A stretch of DNA of 64,000 bases. Source: Lysobacter sp036697405 (lineage in GTDB: Bacteria; Pseudomonadota; Gammaproteobacteria; Xanthomonadales; Xanthomonadaceae). The position numbers and the translations under genes are program-made. Positions 35,508 through 45,283 of the stretch are shown here, one piece after another (position 1 is the first letter of the stretch; the number at the start of each line of letters is the position of its first letter). The stretch lies in NCBI RefSeq assembly GCF_036697405.1, contig NZ_JBAHWA010000001.1:372001-436000 (forward strand). Reading direction: 5' to 3'. The notes below the pieces were generated by a model. The model was given only the letters and a program-made list of their open reading frames with translations, had not been told where the DNA came from and made no database searches.

Positions 35508-37568
35508 ATGGCGTACAAGACACCCGGTGTTTATGTGGAGGAGATCTCCACGCTGGCGCCTTCCGTGGTGGCGGTGGAAACCGCCGTCCCCGTGTTCATC
35601 GGCTATACCGAGCGCGCGGAGAACGCAGCCGGCGAGAACCTGCGCTTCGTGCCCACGCGCATCCGCTCGCTGCTCGAGTACCGGCAGCTCTACGGCGGCG
35701 AGTTCACGCCCGCGGCCTACCGCGTCGTGGTCGACACCGCCGCGGGCAATCTCGTCGGCGCGGTATCGCCGCGCAATGCGGCCGACGCCGAGCGGCGCTA
35801 CTACCTGGCCACCGCCCTGCGGCACTACTACGCCAATGGCGGCGGGCCCTGCTACGTCGTTTCCGTGGGATCGTACGCCGACGCTCCGGCGCTAGGCGAT
35901 ACCACCACGCCCGCCGGCCTGCTCGGCGGGTTGTCGCGCGTCGAACCGGTGGACGATCCCACGCTCCTGGTGTTCCCCGACGGCGTCTCGCTCAGCGTCG
36001 CCGAGATGGGGTCCTTGCAGGTCGCGGCGCTGGCGCAGTGCGAGAAGCTGCAGGACCGCTTCGTCATCATGGACCTGGTGCAGGGCGACCGGCCGGTGTC
36101 GCTGGCGCTGGACCCCATCGGCAACTTCCGCCAGAACGTAGGCACCTCGTCGCTGCGCTACGGTGCGGCTTACTACCCCTGGGTGCATACCATCTATCGC
36201 CCGGAGGTGGATTTCCGCCAGCTCAACCTGGTGACCCCGGCGTTGGCCCCCATCCCCGTCGGCACCGTCAACACATTGACCGGCGACGCGGCGATCGACG
36301 GCCTGGTCACGACGGCGCGCGACGCCGATACCGCCGTCAACACCGTGGTGGGTACGGTGAACCTATCCGCCATGACAGGGCCGAACGCGCTCACGCTCAC
36401 ACGCGCGAACTTCGGGCGGCTCGCTGAGCACTACGCGACCTTCCTCGATCTGTTGTGGCAGACCGAGGCGGCGACCCCGGTGGCGACGATCCGCCAGCGC
36501 TTCGCCAACCTGGTGATCCTGGCGCGCGCGGTGGTGCTGGCACTGCGTGCGCTGCAGACCGCGGCGCCGTCGCTGCCGGCCTCCGTCAATCTCGCGGTGA
36601 CCGACCTCAGCAACGACACCGAGCTCGCGGCCGGCATCTCGGCGCTGATCGCCTATGAGAAGAACGCAGGCGTCATGAGCTCGATATCGACCACGCGCCT
36701 GGTCGCCGACGTCGCGGCCGACTACGCCGCGCTCAACGGCACGTCGTGGATCGCACCCAACGCCAATGCGACCGTCATCGGCGCCAGCCCCGACGTGTTC
36801 ACCGGCGGCTCCGTGCGCGCCACGGCGTTGAACGCGGCCTCGGCGCTGCGCCGGCTGTTCGATCCGCCGGCTGCCGCGGTGCTCGCGATCTTCACCAGCG
36901 TTGAGTTCCTGGCCGACGAGGCGCAGAGCCAGCTGTTCGCGAAGCATCCGGTGTTCGCCAACATCCTCGAACAGGTGGACCGCGTCATGACGCTGCAGCC
37001 GCCCTCGGGCGCGGTGGCCGGTGTCTACGCTGCGGTAGACCGTATGCGCGGCGTGTGGAAGGCGCCGGCCAACGTATCGGTCGCCGACATCAGCGGCGTG
37101 GCGGTGAAGATCAACGACCAGGGGCAGGAGGACCTCAACGTCACCAGCACCGGCAAGAGCATCAACGCCATACGCACGTTCACGGGCAAGGGCTCGCTGG
37201 TCTGGGGCGCGCGCACGCTGGCCGGCAACGACAACGAATGGCGCTATGTACCCGTCCGCCGCTTCTTCAACATGGCCGAGGAGTCGATCAAGAAGGCCAC
37301 CGAGGCCTTCGTGTTCGAGCCCAACGACCGCGGCACCTGGGTGCGCGTGCGCGCCATGGTGGAGAACTTCCTCACGGTGCAGTGGCGCCAGGGCGCTCTC
37401 GCCGGCGCGGTTCCTCAGCAGGCCTTCTTCGTGAAGATAGGCCTGGGCGAGACCATGACCGCCCAAGACATCCTCGAGGGCCGAATGATCGTCGAGATCG
37501 GCATGGCGGTGGTCCGCCCGGCCGAGTTCATCGTGCTGCGCTTCGCGCACAAGATGCAGACCTCATAA
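35508..37568 (+). CDS. eCIS contractile sheath protein 2, long form
   Basis: 686 residues. It shares both ends with sheath 1 (TPGVYVEEISTLAPSVVAVE; RTLAGNDNEWRYVPVRRFFN; QDILEGRMIVEIGMAVVRPA), so it has the same fold. About 190 extra residues lie between roughly 240 and 430 and are Ala-rich and mostly helical (FLDLLWQTEAATPVATIRQR), likely a surface domain. Long sheaths of this type in Afp/PVC are minor forms at the baseplate end. Four bases separate it from sheath 1. Confidence 0.94.
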   Translation: MAYKTPGVYVEEISTLAPSVVAVETAVPVFIGYTERAENAAGENLRFVPTRIRSLLEYRQLYGGEFTPAAYRVVVDTAAGNLVGAVSPRNAADAERRYYLATALRHYYANGGGPCYVVSVGSYADAPALGDTTTPAGLLGGLSRVEPVDDPTLLVFPDGVSLSVAEMGSLQVAALAQCEKLQDRFVIMDLVQGDRPVSLALDPIGNFRQNVGTSSLRYGAAYYPWVHTIYRPEVDFRQLNLVTPALAPIPVGTVNTLTGDAAIDGLVTTARDADTAVNTVVGTVNLSAMTGPNALTLTRANFGRLAEHYATFLDLLWQTEAATPVATIRQRFANLVILARAVVLALRALQTAAPSLPASVNLAVTDLSNDTELAAGISALIAYEKNAGVMSSISTTRLVADVAADYAALNGTSWIAPNANATVIGASPDVFTGGSVRATALNAASALRRLFDPPAAAVLAIFTSVEFLADEAQSQLFAKHPVFANILEQVDRVMTLQPPSGAVAGVYAAVDRMRGVWKAPANVSVADISGVAVKINDQGQEDLNVTSTGKSINAIRTFTGKGSLVWGARTLAGNDNEWRYVPVRRFFNMAEESIKKATEAFVFEPNDRGTWVRVRAMVENFLTVQWRQGALAGAVPQQAFFVKIGLGETMTAQDILEGRMIVEIGMAVVRPAEFIVLRFAHKMQTS

Positions 37569-37593
37569 CAAACTTCCCCAGGGAGACGAGAAC

Positions 37594-38025
37594 ATGGCTG
37601 AGTATCCGTTGCCGAAATTTCACTTCGAGGTGCAGTGGGGCGGCACCCGCATCGGCTTCACCGAAGTTACCGGGCTCGAGGTTAGCACCGACAAGATCGA
37701 GTACCGCGACGGCGCTAGCAAGGAGTACCACAAGATCCGCATGCCCGGCATGCAGACTTTCGGCGATCTCACGCTGAAGCGCGGCATCTTCGCCGGCGAC
37801 AACGAGTTCTACGAGTGGTGGAATTCGGTCGCCCTCAACACCATCCAGCGCCGCGATATCACCATCAGCCTGCTCAACGAGAATCACGAGCCGGTGGTGA
37901 TATGGAAGGTGAAGAACGCCTGGCCGACGAAAGTGACCTCCACCGACCTGAATTCCTCGGGCAACGAGACCGCGATCGAGACGCTGGTGCTGGCCCATGA
38001 GGGCCTGACCATGGAGAACGGCTGA
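37594..38025 (+). CDS. eCIS inner tube protein 1 (Afp1/Pvc1-like, gp19)
   Basis: 143 residues with an AGGGAG ribosome site. The opening YPLPKFHFEVQWGGTRIGFT, with GLEVSTDKIEYRDG and LTLKRGIFAGDNEFYEWWN, is the gp19/T4-like tube fold. It would be the main tube subunit, structurally related to Hcp. Its normal length for the family and its position after the sheath genes support the call. Confidence 0.95.
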   Translation: MAEYPLPKFHFEVQWGGTRIGFTEVTGLEVSTDKIEYRDGASKEYHKIRMPGMQTFGDLTLKRGIFAGDNEFYEWWNSVALNTIQRRDITISLLNENHEPVVIWKVKNAWPTKVTSTDLNSSGNETAIETLVLAHEGLTMENG

Positions 38026-38029
38026 TCCC

Positions 38030-38533
38030 ATGGACCTCAGCTACCCGCATCCGGGCTTCCACTTCCTGGTGGTGTTCGAACTGCTGCCGCAGTTCCCGTA
38101 CGACACGCGCTGGCAGGAAGTATCCGGGCTGACCGTGAGCACGGAGTTCGAAAGCTGGCCCGAAGGCGGCGAGAACCGTTACGCGCACCAGCTGCCGAAG
38201 GGCCTGCAGTTCGGCGAGTTGACGCTCAAGCGCGGCAAGTTCATGGGTTCGGGCGTTCTGCACTGGGCGCGCAAGGCCATGGAGGAGTTCGAATACAAGC
38301 CCACCAACGTGCTGATCTCGCTGCTCGACGACGAGCACTTGCCCCTCTACAACTGGTATGTGGTGGGCGCGGTACCGAAGCGGCTGGAGATTTCCGGCAT
38401 GAACGCCGGCAGCAACGAGATCCTGGTCGAGTCCTTGGCGCTGCAATACCAGTACTTCAAGTACTACGACCCGGCGAGCGTGGCGCTGGACGCGGCATCG
38501 GCGCTCGCGGGCAGCGTGGGAGTGAGCATCTGA
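38030..38533 (+). CDS. eCIS inner tube protein 2 (Afp5/Pvc5-like)
   Basis: 167 residues. The same fold as tube 1 is seen in HPGFHFLVVFELLPQFPYDT, EVSGLTVSTEFESWPEGG and LTLKRGKFMGSGVLHWARKA, with an extra Ala-rich tail (residues about 145-167). This form is the tube-initiating layer above the spike in related particles. It shares one base with the next gene (TGATG). Confidence 0.92.
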   Translation: MDLSYPHPGFHFLVVFELLPQFPYDTRWQEVSGLTVSTEFESWPEGGENRYAHQLPKGLQFGELTLKRGKFMGSGVLHWARKAMEEFEYKPTNVLISLLDDEHLPLYNWYVVGAVPKRLEISGMNAGSNEILVESLALQYQYFKYYDPASVALDAASALAGSVGVSI

Positions 38534-38754
38534 TGCCCATCGAGATCCGCGAACTTGTGATTCGCGCCACGGTGGATCCCGCTGCGGGAGGCGGCGGAGG
38601 TCCCGGCAACTGCGGCTTGCCCCAAGGCAAGGACGGCAAGGACAAAGACGGGACGCCCGTCGGCAACGGCGACTCCGCGTCGCCGGGAGGCGACCTAGTG
38701 CAGGCCTGCGTGCGCGAAGTCATGCGCATCCTCGAGCGCAAGGGGGAACGCTGA
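38533..38754 (+). CDS. small eCIS protein (Afp6/Pvc6-like, DUF5908)
   Basis: 73 residues. The first residues MPIEIRELVIRATVD are the DUF5908 pattern; a Gly/Lys/Asp-rich linker and a helical tail (VQACVREVMRILERKGER) follow. Small, conserved in this position in Afp/PVC clusters, role not established. It is joined to both neighbours by one-base TGATG overlaps, so it is almost certainly translated with them. Confidence 0.85.
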   Translation: MPIEIRELVIRATVDPAAGGGGGPGNCGLPQGKDGKDKDGTPVGNGDSASPGGDLVQACVREVMRILERKGER

Positions 38755-39515
38755 TGCTGTTCGACAAGGGCAAGCTCGAGAAACTCACGCTGCGCGCGTT
38801 CAAGCCGGCGGCCAAGCCCGAGGACAAGCCCACCCCCTCGGACGACCCGAAGGACGCCTATGTTCTCCAGGTGAATCCGGGGACCTACACGCTCAACAAG
38901 CTCATCAACTACTCGCGGCACACAGGGCAGGGCGATACCGCCACCGAGGCGCTGTACAACAACACCCCGCCGGCGAATCTCTCCTTCGAATTCCTGTTCG
39001 ACGGTACCGGCGTCGTGCCCGAATCCTCCGAACTCGGCGACGTTCCGTTGGTAGGCGCCGTTGCCTCGGCGCTGTCCGGCCCGAAGAAATTCGTGGTCAT
39101 GGACGAGATCCGGAAGTTCGAGCGGCTGGCCTACGAGTTCAATGGCACCATCCATCGGCCGCGCGAGCTGCTCATGGTCTGGGGCACGCTGGTGTTCCCC
39201 TGCGTGCTGAGCTCGGCGAACTACCGCTACACGCTGTTCAGGCCCGACGGCACGCCGCTGCGCGCCATCGCCACTTGCTCGTTCTGCGAGCACGTGCCCA
39301 AAGCGCTGGCCGAGCGCAAGAAGAACGCCACCTCTCCGGATCTAACGCATCTGCGCGACGTGCGCGACGGCGACACCCTGCCGGGCATGGCGCACGACAT
39401 CTACGGCAAGCCCGAGCTGTATCTCGAGGTGGCGCGCGTGAACAGGCTGGTGAACTTCCGGCGACTGCGTCCGGCCAGTCGCGTGGCTTTTCCACCGGTG
39501 GGAGTGAAGACATGA
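38754..39515 (+). CDS. eCIS LysM-containing baseplate hub protein (Afp7/Pvc7-like)
   Basis: 253 residues. The N-terminal part (MLFDKGKLEKLTLRAFKPA) and the core FVLQ-like VNPGTYTLNKLIN, with LSFEFLFDGTGVVPE, match the tube-initiator family seen before VgrG genes. The last ~60 residues are a LysM-like module: VRDGDTLPGMAHDIYGKPEL, with NRLVNFRRLRPASRV. It joins the tube to the spike hub. The stop overlaps the start of the VgrG-like gene (ATGA). Confidence 0.92.
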   Translation: MLFDKGKLEKLTLRAFKPAAKPEDKPTPSDDPKDAYVLQVNPGTYTLNKLINYSRHTGQGDTATEALYNNTPPANLSFEFLFDGTGVVPESSELGDVPLVGAVASALSGPKKFVVMDEIRKFERLAYEFNGTIHRPRELLMVWGTLVFPCVLSSANYRYTLFRPDGTPLRAIATCSFCEHVPKALAERKKNATSPDLTHLRDVRDGDTLPGMAHDIYGKPELYLEVARVNRLVNFRRLRPASRVAFPPVGVKT

Positions 39516-41263
39516 GCGCGTTGCCCGTGGCTCGTCCCACCGATGTCATCACGCTCACCGTGCAGGTGAACGGCATAGAACTGCCGCGCACGGTGGCCCT
39601 GCAGGGCGTGGAGGTGGTCAGCCAGGCCAATCGGGTGCCTTATGCGCGTCTTCGCGTCGGCGACGGCGACGCCGCGCGTGGTACGTACGCGCGCAGCGCC
39701 GGCGAGTTGTTCGTCCCGGGCAACCAGATCCAGGTATCCGCCGGCTACCACGGTGAAACCGAGGCCATCTTCGGCGGCGTCATCCTCACGCAGCGCATCG
39801 TGTCGCGCGACGGCGCGTCCTGGCTGGAAGTGGAGTGCCGCGACCCGGTGTTCGTCATGACCCTGGTCCGCCGCAACCGCTACTTCGAGGAAATGAGCGA
39901 CAGCGACGTGGCATCCAAACTGCTGGGCGAGTACCCGGATTCCGGCGTGAGCGCAGGTGCCGTCGCCAGTAGCGACGTCAAGCATCCGCAACTGTTGCAG
40001 TACCAGTCCAGCGACTGGGATTTCCTCGTGAGCCGCATCGAGGCGGCTGGGCAACTGTGCTTCGCCAAAGCCGGCAAGGTCAGCACGATCAAACCGGCGC
40101 TGGAGGGGCAGCCCGAGGCGGAACTCGACTTCGGCTTCACCGTGCTCGAGTTCGACGCCGAGATCGACGCGCGCACCCAGTCGGGCGCCATTCGCGCCGT
40201 GGCATGGGACCCGGCGGAACAGGCGTTGCAGGAAGCCAATGCCGCGGATCCGGGATGGAGCGGCAACGGCAACCTGAGCGCGTCCACGTTGAGCGCCGCC
40301 GCCGGCCGCTCCGAGGACGTGCTCTGGCATGGCGGCAGCCTGGCCAACGACGAACTGCAGAAATGGGCCGACGGCGCGTTGTTGCGCGCACGGATGGCCG
40401 CGGCTCGCGGCCGCGTGCGATTCCAGGGCCTGACGGCCGTCAAGCCTGGCGCGCTGCTGCAGCTCTCGCGCTTCAGCGATCGCTTCAACGGCAAGGTGTA
40501 CGTCACCGGCGTGCGCCACGAGTTCAGCTCGGGCAGGTGGACCACCGATGCCGAGTTCGGACTGCCGCGCGAGCCGCATGCGGCGCGCGTGTCGATGAAT
40601 CACCTGCCGGCAGCGGGTCTCGCAGCCGCCGTGCATGGGCTGCAGGTGGGCGTGGTCACCGAACTGGCCGACGATCCCGGCAAGGAGCACCGCGTGCGCG
40701 TGAAGGTGCCGCTGGCCGGCATGGGCGAGCAGGGCGTATGGGCGCGCGTGGCCACGCTCGACGCCGGCGACAAGCGCGGCACGTTCTTCCGGCCGGAGAA
40801 GGGCGACGAGGTGGTGCTGGGCTTCTTTCATGACGACCCGTCGCAGCCGGTGATCCTCGGCATGCTCCACAGCAGCAAGAAGGCGCCGCCGATCGAGGCC
40901 ACCGCCGACAACCACCAGAAAGCCTACGTCTCGCGCAGCGGGCTCACGCTCGAGTTCGATGACGACAAGAAATCGATCACGCTGAAGACGCCCGGCAATA
41001 ACCGCATCGTCCTCAGCGACGAGGACGGCGGCATCACGCTCGAAGACCAGAACGGCAACAAGCTGGTGCTGGGCAAGGACGGCGTGGTCATCGAAAGCCC
41101 GAAGAACGGCGTGGCCGTCACCGCCAAGACCAATCTGGAAGCCAAGGGAAACAAGATCGCCTTCGAGTCGCAGACCACGCTGGAAGCCAAGGCGCAGGGC
41201 ATGGCCGAGGTCTCCAGCAGCGGCAACCTGACCCTCAAAGGGTCGATGGTCATGATCAACTGA
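39512..41263 (+). CDS. eCIS spike protein, VgrG-like (Afp8/Pvc8-like)
   Basis: 583 residues from the ATG at 39512, which overlaps the LysM gene stop; a longer upstream frame is rejected. The gp27-like half includes VSAGYHGETEAIFGGVILTQ and SSDWDFLVSRIEAAGQLCFA. The OB/gp5 part has WARVATLDAGDKRGTFFRPE and KGDEVVLGFFHDDPSQPVIL, and the tail ends with a short beta-helix (LEAKGNKIAFESQTTLEAKA). It is shorter than the T6SS VgrG at the left end and clearly not derived from it recently. It forms the trimeric spike under the tube. Confidence 0.94.
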   Translation: MSALPVARPTDVITLTVQVNGIELPRTVALQGVEVVSQANRVPYARLRVGDGDAARGTYARSAGELFVPGNQIQVSAGYHGETEAIFGGVILTQRIVSRDGASWLEVECRDPVFVMTLVRRNRYFEEMSDSDVASKLLGEYPDSGVSAGAVASSDVKHPQLLQYQSSDWDFLVSRIEAAGQLCFAKAGKVSTIKPALEGQPEAELDFGFTVLEFDAEIDARTQSGAIRAVAWDPAEQALQEANAADPGWSGNGNLSASTLSAAAGRSEDVLWHGGSLANDELQKWADGALLRARMAAARGRVRFQGLTAVKPGALLQLSRFSDRFNGKVYVTGVRHEFSSGRWTTDAEFGLPREPHAARVSMNHLPAAGLAAAVHGLQVGVVTELADDPGKEHRVRVKVPLAGMGEQGVWARVATLDAGDKRGTFFRPEKGDEVVLGFFHDDPSQPVILGMLHSSKKAPPIEATADNHQKAYVSRSGLTLEFDDDKKSITLKTPGNNRIVLSDEDGGITLEDQNGNKLVLGKDGVVIESPKNGVAVTAKTNLEAKGNKIAFESQTTLEAKAQGMAEVSSSGNLTLKGSMVMIN

Positions 41264-41280
41264 GGAACGAATCGACCGCC

Positions 41281-41568
41281 ATGCCGCCCGCCGCCCGCGC
41301 CAACGACATGCACGTCTGCCCACTGGTCACCGGTACGGTGCCGCACGTGGGGGGGCCGGCCTTGCCCGGCGCGCCGACGGTGATGATCGGCGGCATGCCC
41401 GCACTGCGCGTCGGCGACATGCTGACCTGCGCTGGCCCACCGGACTCCGTGGTGGCGGGCAGCGGCAGCGTGATGATCGCTGGCATGCCGGCGGCGCGCC
41501 TGGGCGACAGCACCGCGCACGGCGGCAGCATCGTCGTCGGATGCTTCACCGTGATGATCGGAGGTTGA
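41281..41568 (+). CDS. eCIS PAAR spike tip (Afp10/Pvc10-like)
   Basis: 95 residues. The PAAR repeat pattern is plain: MPPAARANDMHVCPLVTGTV, GAPTVMIGGMPALRVGDM, MIAGMPAARLGDSTAHGG. It has the His/Cys residues used to hold zinc at the tip and no toxin extension. It caps the VgrG-like spike encoded 17 bp upstream. Confidence 0.95.
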   Translation: MPPAARANDMHVCPLVTGTVPHVGGPALPGAPTVMIGGMPALRVGDMLTCAGPPDSVVAGSGSVMIAGMPAARLGDSTAHGGSIVVGCFTVMIGG

Positions 41569-41569
41569 C

Positions 41570-41983
41570 GTGGCCGACAACCCTCAATTCCTCGGTAAGG
41601 GCTGGTCGTTCCCGGTGACTTTCGACAACCAGGGGCGCAGCGTCGGCATGGCGCAAGCCGAGGACGACATCCGCCAGAGTCTCGACATCCTGCTGTCCAC
41701 CCGCATCGGCGAGCGTGTGATGCACCCGGGCTTCGGCTGGAAGCGCGACGCGCTGATGTTCGAGCCGCTGTCCACGTCCTTCGGGTCGTACCTGGCGCAC
41801 GAGATCGAGAGCGCCATCCTGTTCTACGAATCGCGCATCGAGCTCAACCGCGTGGACTTCGAGACCGCCACCGATCAGAGCGGTCTCATCCTGATCCGCC
41901 TCGACTACACCGTGCGCGCCACCGATACGCGTACCAATCAGGTGTATCCCTTCTACCTCGACCATCCCGAGACGAAGGCCTGA
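41570..41983 (+). CDS. eCIS baseplate protein, gp25-like (Afp9/Pvc9-like)
   Basis: 137 residues, starting at a GTG (41570) with GGAGG seven bases upstream. The opening FLGKGWSFPVTFDNQGRSVG, the DIRQSLDILLSTRIGERVMH stretch and HPGFGW are the GPW/gp25 signature. It is equivalent to TssE of the T6SS and forms part of the sheath-initiating baseplate. It is separated by 2 bp from the large baseplate gene. Confidence 0.94.
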   Translation: MADNPQFLGKGWSFPVTFDNQGRSVGMAQAEDDIRQSLDILLSTRIGERVMHPGFGWKRDALMFEPLSTSFGSYLAHEIESAILFYESRIELNRVDFETATDQSGLILIRLDYTVRATDTRTNQVYPFYLDHPETKA

Positions 41984-41985
41984 CT

Positions 41986-44900
41986 ATGGATCTGTTCCGC
42001 CGCTATGGAAACCTGCTACGGCCCGACGGCACAAACCAGTTGCAGAGGTTGCTGCCTGGGCTTGAAGCGGACTACGTGGTGCCGGACGAGCGATCGCTCG
42101 CCGACCTGCTCGACTACGCGCGCCGTGTGGCGGCCGAGGTTCGCTATTACGACCTATCCGGTCAATCCACCGGAGACTGGCAGGCCTTTCTGGAAGCGCT
42201 GCTGGTACCGGGCACCGACCGCATTCGCCCCACCGAGGAGCTGCAACTGCTGCTGCTCTCGCGCTCGGACTGGCCGCCGCACCTGGTGCTGTTCCTCGCC
42301 TTCCTCAGGCTGTTCCAGCACCTGCAGGACGATCTCAACGAACTTACGCGCCGCCACCTGCTGCATTACTACGTGAAGCAGCTGGGTCTGCTGCCCCACG
42401 CGCCCGAGCGCGACTCCGTACACGCCATCCTCGAGCTGGCGCAGAACGCGGCCGCGACGCGCCTGCCGGCGGGCACCTTGCTGGACGGCGGCAAGGACGG
42501 CGCGGGCCGCCCGCTGACCTATGCCTTGCAGAACGAGATCGTGGTGAACGCGGCGACCGTGGCGCAGCTGCGCCGCGTGGTAGTCGAGGAAGACATCCAG
42601 CATCATCGGCGCGTATTCGTCGCCGACGGCTTCTCCGCGCTCGAAGGGCAGGGCGGCTACACCTTCGGCCGGAAGCAGCTCGATCTCGATGTCTCGCAGC
42701 GTTTCATGCAGGAGGCGCCGTTGGGCTTTGCCGTGGCCGCGCCCGTCCTCAGCCTAGCCGAGGGCGAGCGCCGTATCACGCTGCGCGCCCACCTGCGCAT
42801 GCCCACCGCCGAGCCGTTGAACACGCAGGGCCTCAACGAGGCGGTCACCGTCGCCTTGTCGGGCGCGGAGGGATGGCTGACGCCGGACCACGTCGAGGCG
42901 ACGCTGATAGCCGATGGTGGTTCGGGCCTGCCTGCACTGGACCTGATCGTCGACATAAGCTCGGCGTCGCCCGCCATCGTCGCCTTCGATCCTGCCTTGC
43001 ACGGCGCCGGCGTGGTCAGCGATCGCCCCATGCTGCGCTGCCTGGTGCGCGGCGCGTCCGGCGCCTTCGATCTCTTCGATCGCTTCAATGTCGAGCGCAT
43101 CGACCTCGCCGTTAAAGTCAGCGGCCTGCGCGGCGTGGTGGTGCAGAACGACGACACCCCGCTCGACGCCAACAAGCCCATGCCGCTGTTCGGCAGCCAG
43201 CCGCGCATCGGCAGCGTGTTCTACGTCGGCAGTGCGGAGGTATTCTCGAAGAAGCTGGATTCGCTGACGTTCAACCTGGAGTGGAAGTCGCCGCCCGACG
43301 ACCTGTTCGAACACTATCGCGGCTACTTCGACACCATCACCAACGTTCTTTCGGACACCTTCGCCAACAACTTCCGCGTCACCGTGGACCTGTTGCACGA
43401 CCGCGTGTTTCGCCGGCTGCTGGTGAACCAGACCCTGTTCGAGCCGGTCACCACCGACGTCAACGCGATCACCGCGAATGCCAGCGCATTCGGCTTCGCG
43501 CTGCAGGGGCTGGACTACCGCGAACAACCGGACCTGCAGGTTCCCGAGACCTTCACGGCGCAGAGCCGAGCCGGTTTCGCGCGTCTGGTGCTCAGCGAGC
43601 CGACGCGTAACGATTTCGCGGCCTTCGCCAGTGTGGTTCCGTTCGAGGCCTTCGGTCACCCCGTGTTCGCGCGGCGTTACGCCAACCAGGCCATCGCGCT
43701 GGCGACGTGGACCGCTGGACCGAAGCCGCTGCTGCCCAGCGAGCCATACACGCCGGTGCTGAAGTCGCTGACCATCGATTATCACGCCACCGCCACCCTG
43801 GCGCCCAATGACGATCAACCCGCGGCGTACTTCGTGGTCGGCCCGCATGGCGCCATTCGCGCGACGCGCGTCGCGCAGGCTCGGCTGGTGCCGAGGCTGG
43901 ATACGCGCGCAGAGCTGTTGTTGGGGATCCGCGACCTGAAGCCGCCCAGCGCACTCACCCTGTACTTCGACATCGACGCCGGCACCGCCACGGCCGCCGA
44001 TGTGCTGGCCGCCGGCGACACGAAATGGAGCTATCTCGGCACCGGCGACGAATGGCGTCCGCTGAGCGCGGGTTCGCTGCTCATCGACAGCACGCAGGGA
44101 TTCCAGGGCGCCGGCATCATCGCGATCGACGTTCCCGCCGAGGCCACCTTGGGGCACCAGAGCCTGCAGTCCGGGCTGGTGTGGTTGCGAGCGACAATCG
44201 ACAAGTCGCCCGACAGCGCGGCGCGGACGCTGTCCATCCGCACGCAGGCCGCCCTGGCTCGATTCGAGCCGAGCGCGGCGCCGCTCGCGGATTTCGCGGC
44301 GCACCTGCGTCAGGGTCTGCCGGCCTCCACCATCAAAGCGCTGGTTCAACGCAATGCCGCCATCCGCAGCGTCGGCCAACCACGCGCCTCCTTCGAAGGC
44401 CGCGGCCCGGACAGCGACGAAGACTACATCCGCCGTGCCAGCGAGCGCCTGCGCCACCGACGCCGGCCGGTCACGCCTTGGGACATCGAACGTCTGGCGC
44501 TCGAGCGTTTCTCGGAAGTGTTCAAGGCCAAATGCCTGCCGCACACCGACGCCGACGGCATCGTGCGCGCCGGCCACGCGGCGCTCGTGGTGGTGCCCAA
44601 CCTGCGCCATGGCGGCGCTGCGAATCCGCTGGAGCCGCGTGCGGGACAGGAACTGCTGGCGCGCATCGCCGACTACTTCGACGGCCTAGGGACGCCGTTC
44701 CTGAAGCTGCACGTGATCCGACCGGTGTTCGAGCGCATCTGCGTCGAAGCCAAGGTGGTGTTCGCGCGCGGCCGCGACCCGGGCTACTACAGCGGCGTGC
44801 TCAATGAGGACCTGCGTCGCTTCCTGTCGCCCTGGGCGTATCAGGACGGGGAGGACATCCAGTTCGGCGCCCGCATCTATCGTTCGGAGATCCTCGCGTT

Positions 44901-45249
44901 CATCGAAGGGCGCGAGTACGTAGACCATCTGGTCGGCTTGCGCATCTATCACACGTATTCGGGCACCAAGGCGGAAGGCATCGGCACGATGGTCATAGCC
45001 GACGACCTCATCATCTACGCGCGTCCGAAGCCCGGCCTGGGCGAGATGCGCATCGGCGACGACTTCATCGTCGGGCGCGCGGTCGAGGCGGCCGGCACCA
45101 CGCAGGCGCACGCCATCCTGGTCTCGCACCCGCAGCACCTCATCACGGCCGTGGCCCCCGGAGAGGAGGTGTGCTCGGGCGTGACCACTCTCGGCATCGG
45201 CTACATGACCGTCGACCTGGATTTCGAAGTCGGGCTCGAAGCGTCATGA
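41986..45249 (+). CDS. eCIS baseplate J-like protein (Afp11/Pvc11-like)
   Basis: 1,087 residues. The N-terminus (DYARRVAAEVRYYDLSG) and the central region (NFRVTVDLLHDRVFRRLLVN) match the large baseplate wedge protein of eCIS. The C-terminal gp47/gp6-like part includes SDEDYIRRASERLRHRRRPV, TPWDIERLALERFSEV and ALVVVPNLRHGG. It builds the wedges that hold the sheath base. Length is usual for the family. Confidence 0.92.
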   Translation: MDLFRRYGNLLRPDGTNQLQRLLPGLEADYVVPDERSLADLLDYARRVAAEVRYYDLSGQSTGDWQAFLEALLVPGTDRIRPTEELQLLLLSRSDWPPHLVLFLAFLRLFQHLQDDLNELTRRHLLHYYVKQLGLLPHAPERDSVHAILELAQNAAATRLPAGTLLDGGKDGAGRPLTYALQNEIVVNAATVAQLRRVVVEEDIQHHRRVFVADGFSALEGQGGYTFGRKQLDLDVSQRFMQEAPLGFAVAAPVLSLAEGERRITLRAHLRMPTAEPLNTQGLNEAVTVALSGAEGWLTPDHVEATLIADGGSGLPALDLIVDISSASPAIVAFDPALHGAGVVSDRPMLRCLVRGASGAFDLFDRFNVERIDLAVKVSGLRGVVVQNDDTPLDANKPMPLFGSQPRIGSVFYVGSAEVFSKKLDSLTFNLEWKSPPDDLFEHYRGYFDTITNVLSDTFANNFRVTVDLLHDRVFRRLLVNQTLFEPVTTDVNAITANASAFGFALQGLDYREQPDLQVPETFTAQSRAGFARLVLSEPTRNDFAAFASVVPFEAFGHPVFARRYANQAIALATWTAGPKPLLPSEPYTPVLKSLTIDYHATATLAPNDDQPAAYFVVGPHGAIRATRVAQARLVPRLDTRAELLLGIRDLKPPSALTLYFDIDAGTATAADVLAAGDTKWSYLGTGDEWRPLSAGSLLIDSTQGFQGAGIIAIDVPAEATLGHQSLQSGLVWLRATIDKSPDSAARTLSIRTQAALARFEPSAAPLADFAAHLRQGLPASTIKALVQRNAAIRSVGQPRASFEGRGPDSDEDYIRRASERLRHRRRPVTPWDIERLALERFSEVFKAKCLPHTDADGIVRAGHAALVVVPNLRHGGAANPLEPRAGQELLARIADYFDGLGTPFLKLHVIRPVFERICVEAKVVFARGRDPGYYSGVLNEDLRRFLSPWAYQDGEDIQFGARIYRSEILAFIEGREYVDHLVGLRIYHTYSGTKAEGIGTMVIADDLIIYARPKPGLGEMRIGDDFIVGRAVEAAGTTQAHAILVSHPQHLITAVAPGEEVCSGVTTLGIGYMTVDLDFEVGLEAS

Positions 45250-45283
45250 GATTTCCAACATCCACACAGCGGAGCAGCGACCT

